Below are positions 10,882 through 19,753 of a stretch of DNA of 46,996 nt, piece after piece. Origin of the DNA: an uncultured Schlesneria sp. (GTDB lineage: Bacteria; Planctomycetota; Planctomycetia; Planctomycetales; Planctomycetaceae); contig CAIULL010000253.1 in the NCBI GenBank assembly GCA_903899985.1, positions 1-46,996 on the forward strand. Direction: 5' to 3'. Numbering within the stretch: position 1 is the first letter of the stretch; every line of letters starts with the position of its first letter. The notes below the pieces were generated by a model. The model was not told the DNA's origin and did no database searches. It saw only the letters and a program-made list of their open reading frames with translations. Position numbers and translations under genes: made by a program.

Positions 10882-11511
10882 ACTTTTCCCCTTTGCCGAC
10901 GTATAGCGGCTTACTAAAAGGACAGAGCTCATGCACGCGAAAGCCTCGCGTCTAAGCACGACTTTTAAACACTGACGCAAATTTTACCGCGCCGTTTTGT
11001 AAATGCTATCCTAAATTATACAGATTCACTCAGAATTAACGGCGTTAAGAAGTCTTCGCCCAAGTCCATGAGGAAACGGGGCGCCGTCGTATGTCCAAGG
11101 GCCATCGCGAATCCAAGTGTGGCGCAAGGTTAGACCTAGCCACTCACCATGGCGCCAACGCACGCGTTGTGCAGGCCGCTCATAAATCGAAGTGCCCTTA
11201 ATTGATTCGCCGGTTCATACCTTGTGCTATGAAATCACAGGCTGATGTGGTGACGAACCTTCGCACTTCTTCGGGGAGGCGAAAGTGAAGTTGAACGTCA
11301 ATCGAGAAGTCGAATTCTGCTTCGCGGAGTCAGAGACGACGAGCACGGTTGGACGCCGTCCTCGCGGGAACGGGGAGATCCCTAGAACGTCCCTCATGTT
11401 AGAGATCTGTCGGCGAAGGCGAGGCGCCACAGCAGTGACATGGATGTTTCCAGTAAGTCAGGCAGTCTCATACGAGCTGAGCAGTGGACGAACAAAACAG
11501 GAGAGTCAACG
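10882..11511 (+). other. Gap that may hold the 5' RNA of the decayed group II intron
   Basis: No gene is supported here. Directly before the reverse-transcriptase remnant, the segment from about 11200 onward is rich in short paired stretches and in phrases that resemble the region ahead of group II intron reading frames (a run around 11370-11480 ending in an AGGAGAG ribosome binding site at 11499-11505). The intron boundaries and domains V/VI could not be identified by eye. Confidence 0.3.
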
Positions 11512-11944
11512 GTGGCTAAGGTTGTAGAGAACAGGCGGCTGTCCAAGGGGAACGTCGAGCAGCCAATGCGGTGTCAGACATGGAGCCAGGTTCCCCGATC
11601 GTGAAGCCGGTTCCGCATACAAGACGCAGGTGTACGCGAAAGGTCGATGTGGTTCGGCAATCTTCTGAATGACAGGGCGTTGGAATTGCTCGCAGTGAGT
11701 TTCTTCGGTTTGAAAAACCAAGTTACGCCGGGTTTTGATGGTCGCTTGGGGCGCCGTGCTTTCTGCCGTGAGAACGCAATTTGGATACTGATCTCGTCAA
11801 TCTGATTAATCGTTGATGACGGTGCCTTCCCTTTAAATCACGAAGACCAGTACCTGATTGACTTTAGTGAAATGGCAAGCAAGCCGTGTTTCCTCGGTTC
11901 AGGGTCTTGATGATGCAACTGTGAGGCAGTCCATCTGGCTGAAG
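11512..11944 (+). pseudogene. Decayed group II intron reverse transcriptase/maturase
   Basis: A GTG with AGGAGAG 6 bases upstream opens a frame that stops after 30 codons (TGA at 11602). Reading through that stop and correcting two frameshifts recovers the N-terminal part of a group II intron-encoded protein in order: RRLSKGNVEQ (11533-11562), FGNLL...LELLAVSFFGLK (11665-11715), TPGFDG (11725-11742, family form PGxDG), LDTDLVNLINR (11781-11813, other frame), SRRPVPD (11838-11858) and LDDATVRQS (11906-11932, third frame). The catalytic YADD region is absent. It is a dead fragment lying between two PEP-CTERM genes. Confidence 0.75.
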
Positions 11945-12253
11945 ACCAAAAAGTCTCGAGCAATGCCGTGAACCGCAATCGGTAGACGGACGAAATCGTG
12001 AGGAGCAAGGCTGCCGTGTCCCGATCGACTCAAAATCAAAAGTAAGAACCGAACGAGGTCATTCTGTGCGGACGGATTTGCGCGGGATAGTCAGTGTTGG
12101 CGACCGCGATTCTCCTTGCGCTGTTCAAAGCGCCCATTGAATCCCGCAGATCTTGCGCTCTCCGTTTGCGAAATCTGCCATGAGTCACTTGAAACAGGAG
12201 TTCTGGATGTTAAAATCCGAATTAGCGTGATCAGTCCTGAGAGGGCTGTCAAA

Positions 12254-13009
12254 ATGACCCCGAAGTGGCTCGGTTTTAGGGTGATGATCATTATGCGATG
12301 CTTCAAGATCAGCAGGTCGATTGTGTTTCTTTCGACGATTTTTGCATTTGTCTCTGGCGAAACAAACGCCGGCTTTGTCTGGACGATTGATGACAATGCT
12401 GGCCATTCTGTGAACCTAAATGACACCGGCTCGACTGGACAAATTACGTTTAATGGAACTGTCGGCGCATACACGATTTCTGGAACAGCATATTCAAAGC
12501 CCCTCGTCGGTTCCGCGACTAATGGGATCATGAAATTCGCGCCGCTGCAGATTAGCACAAGCGGTGCGGTCGCCGCTCCACTGACGATCAAATTGACTGA
12601 CACGGACTTTCCCTCGACGAGCGCTGGGCGGGACGGCCTGTCCTGGATCGGATCGATTGCTAACGGTAGCGTCACGGGAGATGCTTACTTCGATCCAGCA
12701 AATATTAATTTTGGAACCGGCGGGCTGCATTTGGCGTTGGCGACTGTCACCGCAACTTCAAGCCCCGTCTCACTTAATTACGGTTCAGGATTTCAAGATT
12801 TTAACTACGGGCAGGTTCAATTCAGTGAGTTCATTGAGCTCGACGTCAATGCAACGGGGGCATTGAATCTCGGTCTGACGGAAATGCAAAGTCCGCAGAT
12901 TCCTATTCCCGAGCCCAGCGGTCTGGTCATTGCGGGCATCGGCGGTGTCTTTCTCGCATTTCACCAGATCTTCAGGCAGCGTCTGTCTGTCTCAATAGTC
13001 ACTGAATGA
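12254..13009 (+). CDS. PEP-CTERM sorting domain protein
   Basis: 251 residues from the chosen ATG. A signal peptide follows a short basic stretch (ISRSIVFLSTIFAFVSGETNA), then a beta-rich body with many Gly/Thr/Asn and no known enzymatic motif, and a C-terminal tail with IPIPEPSG, a hydrophobic helix (LVIAGIGGVFLAF) and Arg-containing end. An exported surface or matrix protein is likely. GAGAGGG 8 bases before 12254 decides the start; ATGs at 12284 and 12293 are alternatives, and the frame is open back to 12116. A structured region with a terminator follows. Confidence 0.8.
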   Translation: MTPKWLGFRVMIIMRCFKISRSIVFLSTIFAFVSGETNAGFVWTIDDNAGHSVNLNDTGSTGQITFNGTVGAYTISGTAYSKPLVGSATNGIMKFAPLQISTSGAVAAPLTIKLTDTDFPSTSAGRDGLSWIGSIANGSVTGDAYFDPANINFGTGGLHLALATVTATSSPVSLNYGSGFQDFNYGQVQFSEFIELDVNATGALNLGLTEMQSPQIPIPEPSGLVIAGIGGVFLAFHQIFRQRLSVSIVTE

Positions 13010-13022
13010 TTGATGAGCCGTA

Positions 13023-13087
13023 GCGATCGCTGCACGTTCAGTGCAGCATCGCTTCCCGCTGCAAAAGAGCTTCAGGCTCTTGTTTTT
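13023..13087 (+). terminator. Tandem hairpins ending the PEP-CTERM gene
   Basis: Two stem-loops follow the stop codon. The first (13023-13052) pairs GCGAT/GCTGCAC with GTGCAGC/ATCGC around a short loop. The second (13065-13081) pairs AAGAGC with GCTCTT and is followed by GTTTTT, a normal intrinsic terminator. Confidence 0.7.
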
Positions 13088-13936
13088 CACATTTGATGGA
13101 TTGTTACGGAAGTTTGACTTGAAGGCCTGCCACGTCGCGACACCGGTTGGCATCCGTGAAATGTCGAACAAGTCGCGTCCCTTTTGTCGCGATTGAGGGC
13201 GAGCATGAACGGAGTCGTTGACGAATCGTTGTTTCCATGGGAAGGAGCAATGGAGAGCGGGGCAACGACCTTTGCGTGTATTCGCTGACCATGAGTGATC
13301 CTACTGGAGCAAGTCCAGCGGAAATCCAGAGGGGAATCGATCCTCGGCGTTTTGGCGCCTGAGCATTTTGTCGTAATTTCATAGCTGCCGTTGAGTTTGC
13401 GCTGCGATAGCAGAAGCGCTCTCCAGGTAAATCGAACATCACTTTCCCGTTTTGTCTGTATTACCGAATTGCTTGACCGTCTTCGCCGTCGGTTTGTGGC
13501 AGGAAAACGATTCCAGGAGTGCATTCCAAACGTTAAGAAGGTATGTCTCTCTTTTCATTGACAACATATGAAGAATCTTTTAAAAATATGTCGGTAATAT
13601 GGTTTGTGTGTCAAAAAAATTTTATAAGCACTAGAGATAGAGAGGTGCGGTTGAGTTTAACGACGTTGGTCCGAAAGGGCCGCTTGCCTGAGGATTCGTT
13701 TTTTGAAACGGGCTAAAGCCGATTCTACGGCTTTGGAGTCGACTGGAGTTCGTTCGTCAAAACCTGGCGACGACAGTTGATCTTTGACATCTTGGGATGA
13801 ATTAGAAACGGATCGCCCCCGCCACTATCAATCGTTGCGGGCTGATCAGTCGAGGTTCGTCGTTTGGAACGAAAGCGGGACGGGCACCTTGAAGCTTTTG
13901 GCCAGTCCCGGTTTTGTTCGCAGTGTGTGTGGTCGA
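13088..13936. other. Gap without a supported gene
   Basis: Open frames on the minus strand (13087-13524) look random: they lack a convincing ribosome binding site and are rich in Arg, Ser and Thr. A very AT-rich patch lies at 13555-13630. Nothing recognisable otherwise. Confidence 0.4.
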
Positions 13937-14286
13937 GTCTATGCGGGGGCATGCAATGCTCTCACGATAGACTGCATTTTTTTGTGTTTTTGTGATCCTC
14001 GTTTTGATTTCGCTTTCCTTGAATTTAAGAGGTAAACCAATCACGAAAGCACGAAAGTTCGAAAACACGAAAAAGACAAAGGTGAACTCGCGCGAACTCG
14101 CGCGAACTCAGGCGAACTCAGGTGAACTCAGGTGAACTCAGGTGAACTCGGGTGAACTTTTTTGCGATGAAAAAATCACAAATACCCTATGAATTACGAG
14201 GAATGGTCGAAGTCGCGCGAACTTTGACACCAGATTTTGTGGCGACATGCTGACAGGCGAACGGATGAGAAGATTTTTGAACAGAA
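13937..14286 (+). repeat. Composite dispersed repeat, copy A
   Basis: About 350 bp nearly repeated at 14603-14942. Order of parts: a stem (GTCTAT at 13937 pairing with ATAGAC at 13967), a segment of near-repeated ACGAAA words (14042-14075), a 10-bp tandem array (14082-14158), a core (14185-14215: CCCTATGAATTACGAGGAAT then GGTCGAAGTCG), and a tail TTTGACACCAGAT...GACATGCTGACAGGCGA. Non-coding. Confidence 0.9.
14082..14158 (+). repeat. 10-bp tandem array (gYgaactcRS), about 8 units
   Basis: Units of GTGAACTCGC / GCGAACTCAG / GTGAACTCAG repeat every 10 bp from 14082. The sister array at 14747 has two units fewer, so the array varies in unit number. There are no spacers, so it is not a CRISPR. 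Confidence 0.92.
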
Positions 14287-14602
14287 GGGCGCGAACGTAA
14301 GGAAGTGAAGAGAATTAAGATGGGAACGCGATTTTTAACCCGGTTGCGAGCGTTAAGAATTTTGGTCAGAAGAGTTTAGCCACGTATAGCACTGATGGAC
14401 ACGGATAAGACGACAGGAAATTTGTCATCGGTTTTGGGATTTATCGGTGCTCATCCGCGTTATTCGTGGTCAAAATTCCTGAATCGAATTCGAACTTTGT
14501 CGTACCGATGTCATTTATGCCCATCCATAGTTACCCATTAGAACTGCCTTACCATTTTGAGACACGAGCCGATTGTTTGCCTTCAGGGTGGAGTGGGGTG
14601 GG

Positions 14603-14942
14603 GTCTGTGCGGGGCATGCAATCCGCTCACCACAGACTGCATTTTCTCGTGTTTTCATGATCCTCGTTTTGATTTCGCTTTCCTTCAATTGAAGAGGTAA
14701 ACCAATCACGAAAGCACGAAAGTTCGAAAACACGAAAAAGACAAAGGTGAACTCGCGCGAACTCGCGCGAACTCAGGCGAACTCAGGTGAACTCGGGTGA
14801 ACTTTTTTGCGATGAAAAAATCACAAATACCCTATGAATTACGAGGAATGGTCGAAGTCGCGCGAACTCGCGCGAACTTTGACACCAGATCTGTGGCGAC
14901 ATGCTGACAGGCGAGCGGAAGAGGGGATTTTTTGAACGGATG
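14603..14942 (+). repeat. Composite dispersed repeat, copy B
   Basis: Near-copy of 13937-14286, with its core at 14830-14860. The opening stem reads GTCTGTG (14603) with CACAGAC (14631), while copy A has GTCTAT with ATAGAC, a compensatory pair change. The stretch between the copies (14287-14602) holds a short decayed 'cacggataag...tccgcgttattcgtgg' repeat and no gene. Confidence 0.9.
14747..14806 (+). repeat. 10-bp tandem array, 6 units
   Basis: Same unit family as at 14082-14158, beginning GTGAACTCGC and ending GTGAACTTTT. It is two units shorter than the sister array. Confidence 0.9.
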
Positions 14943-15084
14943 GTCACGACGGTAACAAAGTTAAAAAATGACCACGTTGAACGACTCATTTCGAGTTTTG
15001 CGAATTGCGCCGGCCGCGGCGGCAGAGAGTCGTTATCAAACAAAAAAACGGAGGCGACTCATCCGGCTCACCTGCGAGGTATTA

Positions 15085-15260
15085 TCGGGGTTCGAACTCG
15101 ATCGAACTGCATCGAACTCGTACACGGTAAAAAGACGACGAAAACCCTAAGAATTATGGGAATTGTCGAAGTCGCTCGAACTCTCGCGAACTTTGACACC
15201 CAATTTCCTGGAACGGTGAAATCGGCAGAACACGAAAGAAGACTTTTGAATAGAACAGGT
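15085..15260 (+). repeat. Composite dispersed repeat, diverged copy C
   Basis: Degenerate tcgaact words (15090-15120), a core at 15145-15174 (CCCTAAGAATTATGGGAATT then GTCGAAGTCG), and the tail CGCGAACTTTGACACC. It is clearly the same element as copies A and B but has diverged. The 198-codon open frame across this stretch is a by-product of the repeat. Confidence 0.8.
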
Positions 15261-15340
15261 GAAGTTGACCAAGTTGACCAAGTTCGAACCGGCAAAAATG
15301 CCTGCGAAATAAGGAAGTTGGTCAACTTGGCCAACTTTTT
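15261..15340. repeat. Large inverted repeat (tgaccaagt array hairpin)
   Basis: The left arm (from 15263, AAGTTGACC repeated) pairs with the right arm ending at 15337 over about 23 bp with two mismatches. The loop contains GGCAAAAATGCC, itself a small palindrome. A T run follows the right arm (15336-15342). The same module recurs inverted at 44707-44780. Confidence 0.8.
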
Positions 15341-15722
15341 TTCGATGTTATTTGTCAGTCTTGAGGGGAATCTCCTGGACTTCTGCCTGGACGGCGTTTG
15401 CGAACGAAACGGTTCGGCGAACAATAAAGCCGACGTCAGTGACTCATCTGGCTTCACCGTTTTTTGCCATGAACGTGCGTCAGTCTCCACCCCGTGAACG
15501 GTTACTATAAGATCTGAGCGACTTCGAGGACTTACGGAAGTTGTTCCTGGTTCGGATGTTAATGTACGGTTGCTATCTGAAGAGCGATTTGGTCCAGTGT
15601 TTCCATCGTAAAATAGACTGGTCGGGCTGAATCCCAAGCGACGATGCTGGCGTTGTTTTGCAGAAGATCACTGGCTGGTGCGCAGCTCAATTGGGATCAT
15701 TGTTTATTGACGGAATCAAGTG

Positions 15723-16136
15723 ATGACAGATGACAACTCGGATCGTGTTCAACAGCTGAACGAACAGATTTCCCATTGGGATGCCGAACATCAGCACGAG
15801 ATGCAGTTGAAGATCGAAGCTCAAGAGAATTTAAAGGATACGCTGGCACTATCACTTCACGTTGCTACGGTCAGTTCGATCCCGTCAGCGGTCTGGATCA
15901 TTTGCTGGGCTGTCGTCACCAGTGTCAATACGCCGACGGTTTTTCAATTCATGACGTCGATTGGAGCATTGGCCATTTTTGGAATCATTCTCGCCGGCGC
16001 GGCACGTGCGAGCGGTTTGCTGGCTCATTGGTGGTTTCACCGTTCGCTGATTCAGGAACGCGTGGCAGCCACTGTTTGTTCCCTGCTGGCGGCTGCTCTT
16101 CTGTTTGGCTGGGTGATGGTGTTTGCCAAGTGGTAG
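15723..16136 (+). CDS. Hypothetical small membrane protein
   Basis: 137 residues from the ATG (a GTG one codon earlier is possible), with CGGAA about 8 bases upstream. An acidic, Gln/His-rich N-terminal helix (about 8-40) is followed by three hydrophobic stretches (about 42-66, 72-93 and 109-132), so it is probably an inner-membrane protein with a cytosolic helical head. I do not recognise the family. It stands alone between repeats; coding is supported by the coherent amphipathic-then-membrane pattern. Confidence 0.6.
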   Translation: MTDDNSDRVQQLNEQISHWDAEHQHEMQLKIEAQENLKDTLALSLHVATVSSIPSAVWIICWAVVTSVNTPTVFQFMTSIGALAIFGIILAGAARASGLLAHWWFHRSLIQERVAATVCSLLAAALLFGWVMVFAKW

Positions 16137-16148
16137 CGTTGGTGCATT

Positions 16149-16245
16149 GTGCCACTGTACGACTTTAGTCGCTCATGGGGTGTTCTTCGAATGCCTCGAA
16201 AAATGAGAAGACACTGCTTCTCCGAAGACTCCGATGCAGTGGCAT
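16149..16245 (+). repeat. 96-bp palindrome-bounded repeat unit, copy 1
   Basis: Bounded by TGCCACTG (from 16150) and its complement CAGTGGCA (to 16244). Internal stems are TTCGA/TCGAA and GAGAAG/CTTCTC. A 66-bp inner part is nearly identical to copy 2. The unit lies just after the membrane-protein stop codon. Confidence 0.8.
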
Positions 16246-16337
16246 AAGAGGTCGGCAGCAACCGACGATGCTAAACCGTAGCACCCGACTTTTTGTGCTG
16301 GCGGCGTACGGCAGCGTTGTCCAATCTAGAATTCGGC

Positions 16338-16433
16338 TGCCACTGGATGATTGTCTTGGGTTACCGAGTGTTCTTCGAATGCCTCGAAAAATGAGAAGAC
16401 GCTGCTTCTCCGAAGACTCCGATGCAGTGGCAC
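16338..16433 (+). repeat. 96-bp palindrome-bounded repeat unit, copy 2
   Basis: Same layout as copy 1: TGCCACTG at 16338, CAGTGGCA ending at 16432, the same two internal stems, and a single A/G difference in the inner 66 bp. The outer left part differs, so only the ends and the inner block are conserved. Nothing else is seen in 16137-16463. Confidence 0.8.
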
Positions 16434-16463
16434 ATAACCCGAAATTTAGGTCTTAACAACGCA

Positions 16464-19400
16464 CTAGTAAGGCTGTGCGACCCCTTGGAGAGAGCCGAGT
16501 TGCGTTGACGAGACAGCCGTCTTGCCGATGCGCGGTTCGATCGAGAAGCCCAGTCCAACATTGTTTTTGCTGACGTCGTAATTGCCGCCGAGATGGAACA
16601 GCAACCATTCTCCGACTCGAGTGAGGGTGAACCCCTGACCTCGGCTCATTCCTTCACCAAGATCGTATGCGGTCGTGGCCGTCGACACCCATTTCGGGCT
16701 GAGGACATAGCTGTAGGTCATCGTCGCGATCTGGCTGTCGAGTGTTCCACCCTTCACCTGACGGACGCCGACATACAGGCTGCCGCGCAAGCTACGCTGG
16801 TTCAGCATACCGACGCTCCAGAGTTGCTGGCCTTCGGGGAAGAAGTCGTACAACGCACTGGCGAGTATCGACGTTCGGTCTCCGACGTGCCAGGCATATC
16901 GGGCGTTCGCCAGACCGATGGTCTGTCCGAAGTTGTCTCGGTTCGCATCAGGGAAGATGGAGGCGCCAAGATCGAGAGTCATCCAGTCTTTGATTCGTTG
17001 CCGTTCGGGAGGCCCGACCTTTGTCTGCAGTCGCTGGAACCAGTTCAAGCGTAAAACCTGTTGACTTGCGACCAGTTCGTTATACGGAGCGGTCACCGTT
17101 GCGCCGGCCCCCTGACGAACCGCGTAGAAACGAGAATCAAACTGTGGTGGCAGGACTCCGCCGAAGGTGTTGTCAACCAGTCGCATGCGGAAACGTTCTT
17201 GAGCGTTATCGTCGAATTCGTTCCATTGCGCAATGTTGGCTAATGACTGTGTCGAACTGGCGAACCCGTATTCCGCCGTCAGCAACGACTTATGAGCCAG
17301 CCCGTTCAGATTGAAGATATCGCTTTGGACCAGGGGCATAACTTTTTGGAATGAGACGCTCGCCCGGAATCCCGCACGCCCGTACAAGCGGTCGACAGAA
17401 TTCCCTGTAAAACTGTCGCCCCAGAATGCGGCTTCACCCAGGACGAATGGTGCGACGCGGATCACTCCGAGATTGAATGGTAATTCGACCTCGTGGCGAG
17501 TCTGAGCGACCAGCCCTTGCCCGTTGATCATCCAGGGAAGAGGGGTCGCGATGTCGTTCGGGTCGGTGGGGTTTGACGCGAGGTTCGTCACGGCATAGCC
17601 AGCCGACGAATGACTGCTGTAATTAATGTGCTCATTCAGCAGTGGCTCACCCAGGAAATAGAGGTCTCCACGAGGGAGCCATTGCGTGTTGTTTTCGTAC
17701 GCGTTCAGTTGCGTGCGGGCGAGTAATGTCGCCGCGGCATTGTCGCTGATCCTCTGATTGAGCTCGGCTTTCGTCTCAAGATCTTTATTTTTATCGAAGT
17801 CCTGTCGCCGGAACGCTTCGCGGAAGTTTCGATCGCTGACGTCCGAAATTTCACCGAACAAGGTTGTGCCGGTACTGGCCAGGTCGTAACGATGTTCCCA
17901 CTGGAAAATGCCTCGGTTGACGTCTTTAGGAACCAGTGTCCGGCGGCCAAGACCCAGGTTATCCAATCCGCCGTCATTCACATACAAACCGAACAGGGAG
18001 CCGGCATAAGGATTTCCATCGGCATCAGTTCCGAGATAGCTTCCGTTGATTCCGGCACCCGGGCCACGCTTGCTGTAGTAGTCGGCGAGCAGGCTGAGCT
18101 TCACATTGGGATTATCAGGTCGCGTGATACCAAGTAGCGAAAACGCATCCCAGGTCGTTCGGACGGATGCTCCAAAAACGCGGTCGACTCCGACCTGCAC
18201 TCCTTGCAATGGGGTATTCGCACTGATGTTTTCGACAGGAACGCTGACTTGTGGAGCGGTGAAGATCGGAAATTGATCGACGAGGAATTGGGAATTCAGT
18301 GATGTGATCCAGTAGTGATCCTGAGGGACAAGGACTCCCGTTTGCGGATCGATCCGGGGTGGGGTGTTATCTGCCAGCAATCCCTGATCACGATTTTCGA
18401 TGAAGATGTCGCTTGCCTGGACGCGATACCCGGGCAAGCCGTACTGACTGGTGGTGACCCAGGCATTCTGGGCGTGGTAGTTTTTGATCGAGTTCTGCCG
18501 AATTCGCTCAGCTCGCATGCGGATCGAACTGTCAAGCTGTGTTGAATAGGTTTCAAGTTCGGCATCGAGAATCAGCGCTCGATTGTCTGTCGCATCGTAG
18601 AAGGCCCGTGTGGCCGTGATTTTATTGTTCAACTGGCGAACGCTGTCGCGCTGGCGAATGACAATGTTACCTTCGAGGTAAACCTGATATTTCTGTTCGG
18701 GGCGCTGCAGCTTGTCGGGACTGAAGTCATCCGTCCAGATAACGACTCGATCAGCCGAGAGGTCGATGACGCCGAGGTCGATGCCGTTATCCAGGCCGAC
18801 CCCTTCCACCAGGATGTTGACGCCGCCCGTGATTCGTGTGATTTGTTCGGGCGGAGTCGTGTCGGTAGAGGGGTCCGTTTCGAAGTTGAAGGGACGTCCG
18901 AAGCTGCGAGGCGAAACGCGGATACGGCGAAGTCCCGTCGGAGTTTGCATATTCACGGGTCGCCACATGGGGTCGACATCTTTTGTCACAGGGACGGTAA
19001 ATTGTGTTTGATGAAGCTTGCTGCGTGAAGGTCCGGATTTCCGTTGTACCGCTCGTTTGAATAGCGGGTCGTCCCGTCCAGGTCGGTCAGTAGCCCGGCC
19101 TCGAACTTTCAGTGTGATGCCTCGGGTGGCGTCAATTTCCAGCCAATGCGACTGATCCGTTCGCGAGCTGTTAGGCTCTTCAATGCGGACGTCCCCTTCG
19201 AAATAGACGGTTAATCGCTCGATGTTGCCAGGATTCCCTTCAGCCTCGTGTGCCCAGACCACCATGCTGTCGGCGGTATAGGTTGATCCCCCCTGCTCGA
19301 TACGGCACTGCCCACGAAACAGAGCAACGGTCCCCTGCTCTTCGTGCCACTCCTGACTCCATTCCGCTGCAATCTTGATCGGTGAGACGGGTCTGCCGAC

Positions 19401-19520
19401 AAAAGTTTCGTCGGACGCACCTTGAATCGGTGCGCGCGTCAACGTCACGGCGGCCATGATGATCACAGCCGACGCCACGAGTAACCAACCGGTAGTGAAC
19501 TGGTGGTTCTTGCCCGACAC
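16464..19520 (-). CDS. LptD/OstA-like outer-membrane assembly protein
   Basis: 1018 residues. The N-terminal hydrophobic segment (about 11-29) is an uncleaved anchor or signal. Residues about 50-330 contain OstA/LptA-type beta-jellyroll strands (FRGQCRIEQGGSTYTADSMVVW, ITGGVNILVEG, YQVYLEGNIVIRQ). The rest is rich in alternating aromatic and polar strands as in an LptD-type beta-barrel (YAWHVGDRTSILASALYDF, VGMLNQRSLRGSLYVGVR). LptD inserts LPS-like lipids into the outer membrane; here the homology is to the superfamily and the transported lipid is unknown. GTG start with GGGAG 5 bases upstream. No other lpt gene is adjacent. Confidence 0.72.
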   Translation of the reverse strand: MSGKNHQFTTGWLLVASAVIIMAAVTLTRAPIQGASDETFVGRPVSPIKIAAEWSQEWHEEQGTVALFRGQCRIEQGGSTYTADSMVVWAHEAEGNPGNIERLTVYFEGDVRIEEPNSSRTDQSHWLEIDATRGITLKVRGRATDRPGRDDPLFKRAVQRKSGPSRSKLHQTQFTVPVTKDVDPMWRPVNMQTPTGLRRIRVSPRSFGRPFNFETDPSTDTTPPEQITRITGGVNILVEGVGLDNGIDLGVIDLSADRVVIWTDDFSPDKLQRPEQKYQVYLEGNIVIRQRDSVRQLNNKITATRAFYDATDNRALILDAELETYSTQLDSSIRMRAERIRQNSIKNYHAQNAWVTTSQYGLPGYRVQASDIFIENRDQGLLADNTPPRIDPQTGVLVPQDHYWITSLNSQFLVDQFPIFTAPQVSVPVENISANTPLQGVQVGVDRVFGASVRTTWDAFSLLGITRPDNPNVKLSLLADYYSKRGPGAGINGSYLGTDADGNPYAGSLFGLYVNDGGLDNLGLGRRTLVPKDVNRGIFQWEHRYDLASTGTTLFGEISDVSDRNFREAFRRQDFDKNKDLETKAELNQRISDNAAATLLARTQLNAYENNTQWLPRGDLYFLGEPLLNEHINYSSHSSAGYAVTNLASNPTDPNDIATPLPWMINGQGLVAQTRHEVELPFNLGVIRVAPFVLGEAAFWGDSFTGNSVDRLYGRAGFRASVSFQKVMPLVQSDIFNLNGLAHKSLLTAEYGFASSTQSLANIAQWNEFDDNAQERFRMRLVDNTFGGVLPPQFDSRFYAVRQGAGATVTAPYNELVASQQVLRLNWFQRLQTKVGPPERQRIKDWMTLDLGASIFPDANRDNFGQTIGLANARYAWHVGDRTSILASALYDFFPEGQQLWSVGMLNQRSLRGSLYVGVRQVKGGTLDSQIATMTYSYVLSPKWVSTATTAYDLGEGMSRGQGFTLTRVGEWLLFHLGGNYDVSKNNVGLGFSIEPRIGKTAVSSTQLGSLQGVAQPY

Positions 19521-19753
19521 GGGCGCTCCCGAAATGAAGGGTTTAACAAAAACGAAATGGGTTTAGATTCAATTCGAACGATACGATGGGCGGAAGGTTC
19601 CGACCACGAAGGGGCCGGGAGTATAGGCCGGACTGAAAAACCGGTCAATTTGGCTTCCGGCAGCGGTTGCCGAAAGTTTGAAACGAATTTTTTCTGCAGG
19701 GGCTCACGAGATTTGACTGTCTGTATATGACTGTGCTGTAAAGACTTGCGTTG

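Noticed and set aside
12091-12675. 194-codon minus-strand ORF
   Set aside because: Antisense to the PEP-CTERM gene that has a good start, signal peptide and sorting tail.
13087-13524. 145-codon minus-strand ORF after the second PEP-CTERM gene
   Set aside because: No ribosome binding site, random-like composition, no neighbour context.
14082-14158. GAACTC tandem array as a CRISPR
   Set aside because: Units are 10 bp with no spacers and no cas genes nearby.
14901-15497. 198-codon plus-strand ORF
   Set aside because: It runs through repeat copies B and C and the hairpin; no ribosome binding site or domain.
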